Shown here piece by piece: positions 12,506 to 12,681 of a stretch of 12,681 nucleotides of DNA. Each line of letters begins with the position of its first letter. Position 1 is the first letter of the stretch. Source of the DNA: Patescibacteria group bacterium (GTDB lineage Bacteria; Patescibacteria; UBA1384; CAILIB01); assembly GCA_020696955.1 (NCBI GenBank), contig JAJFBK010000011.1:1-12681 (forward strand). Reading direction: 5' to 3'. The notes beneath the pieces were generated by a model. That model worked only from the letters and a program-made list of their open reading frames with translations, did not search any database and was not told the origin of the DNA. The translations under genes and the position numbers were made by a program.

Positions 12506-12681
12506 TCACTTAGGGGGTGGGACGGTCTCTAGCTCGATGCTTGCTTTGGCGCCACCGACCTTGCCGTTTTTCTTGAACCAGTTCTTTACCACGGGGCTTT
12601 TTCCTGTCATTGCTTGGATCTCAGAAAGACCAAGTCCCCTGGTTCCTTTAGTGGAAAACCCTTTGACTATAGTCTTTATCA
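12506..12681 (-). CDS. Sensor histidine kinase, C-terminal ATPase end (partial)
   Basis: On the minus strand a frame is open from the window edge to TGA at 12506-12508, giving 57 complete residues. The stretch VKGFSTKGTRGLGLSEIQAM matches the F-box and G2 box of GHKL ATPase domains (family pattern F.TK..G.GLGL), which hold the lid over ATP in histidine kinases. The following GGAKASIELETVP fits the last beta strand (typical: G..F.I.LP). The spacing between G2 box and last strand is usual for the family. The dimerisation and sensor parts lie outside the window. Other GHKL proteins (for example anti-sigma kinases) cannot be excluded. It converges on the sigma-factor gene. Confidence 0.7.
   Translation of the reverse strand, partial: IKTIVKGFSTKGTRGLGLSEIQAMTGKSPVVKNWFKKNGKVGGAKASIELETVPPPK

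Overview
The window looks like a chromosomal segment of a Candidate Phyla Radiation (Patescibacteria) bacterium, most likely from the Parcubacteria side. The 16S rRNA gene has variants I associate with that group (for example GTAGGGGTGAAATCCGTAGATAT in the 690-region and an unusual 1100-region). The housekeeping proteins are short (UvrC 469 aa, Pgk 375 aa, trigger factor 400 aa). Many small genes resemble nothing I know, and a type IV-like prepilin is present. The standard code fits: long frames are intact and one frame ends at TGA. This placement is inference from the sequence, not a phylogeny. Nearly all genes lie on the plus strand.

Layout, left to right. The 3' end of proS (1-241) ends at a terminator, followed by an unknown 93-aa gene. 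A minus-strand membrane protein (673-1206) shares a bidirectional terminator with it and appears to have lost its C-terminal half. Then come uvrC without its helix-hairpin-helix domain, a 65-aa unknown gene with a very good promoter, the glycolytic pair tpiA-pgk, two small unknown overlapping frames (5091-5637), tig (trigger factor), clpP and a prepilin. A 345-nt non-coding leader precedes a complete 16S rRNA gene (about 8670-10142). No 23S or 5S gene follows: a terminator lies about 140 nt downstream. Two small unknown genes (10405-11240), tRNA-Ile(GAU), and a sigma-70 family factor (11615-12409) follow. The window ends in the C-terminus of a minus-strand histidine kinase.

Functionally the core is housekeeping: translation (proS, 16S, tRNA-Ile), folding and proteolysis (tig, clpP), glycolysis (tpiA-pgk) and excision repair (uvrC). 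Between these sit short ORFan genes, each with its own promoter and usually its own terminator.

The most interesting material is regulatory. A 30-bp perfect palindrome lies across the clpP promoter region. The consensus promoter ahead of 16S is followed within about 15 nt by a terminator-like hairpin that has an alternative pairing. A leader-trailer stalk encloses the unlinked 16S gene. Start sites divide cleanly: the ORFans and the sigma factor have Shine-Dalgarno sites, whereas the conserved housekeeping genes have none and instead begin after pyrimidine-rich, sometimes nearly leaderless, 5' ends. I saw no CRISPR array, insertion sequence, phage gene or recognisable new multi-gene system.
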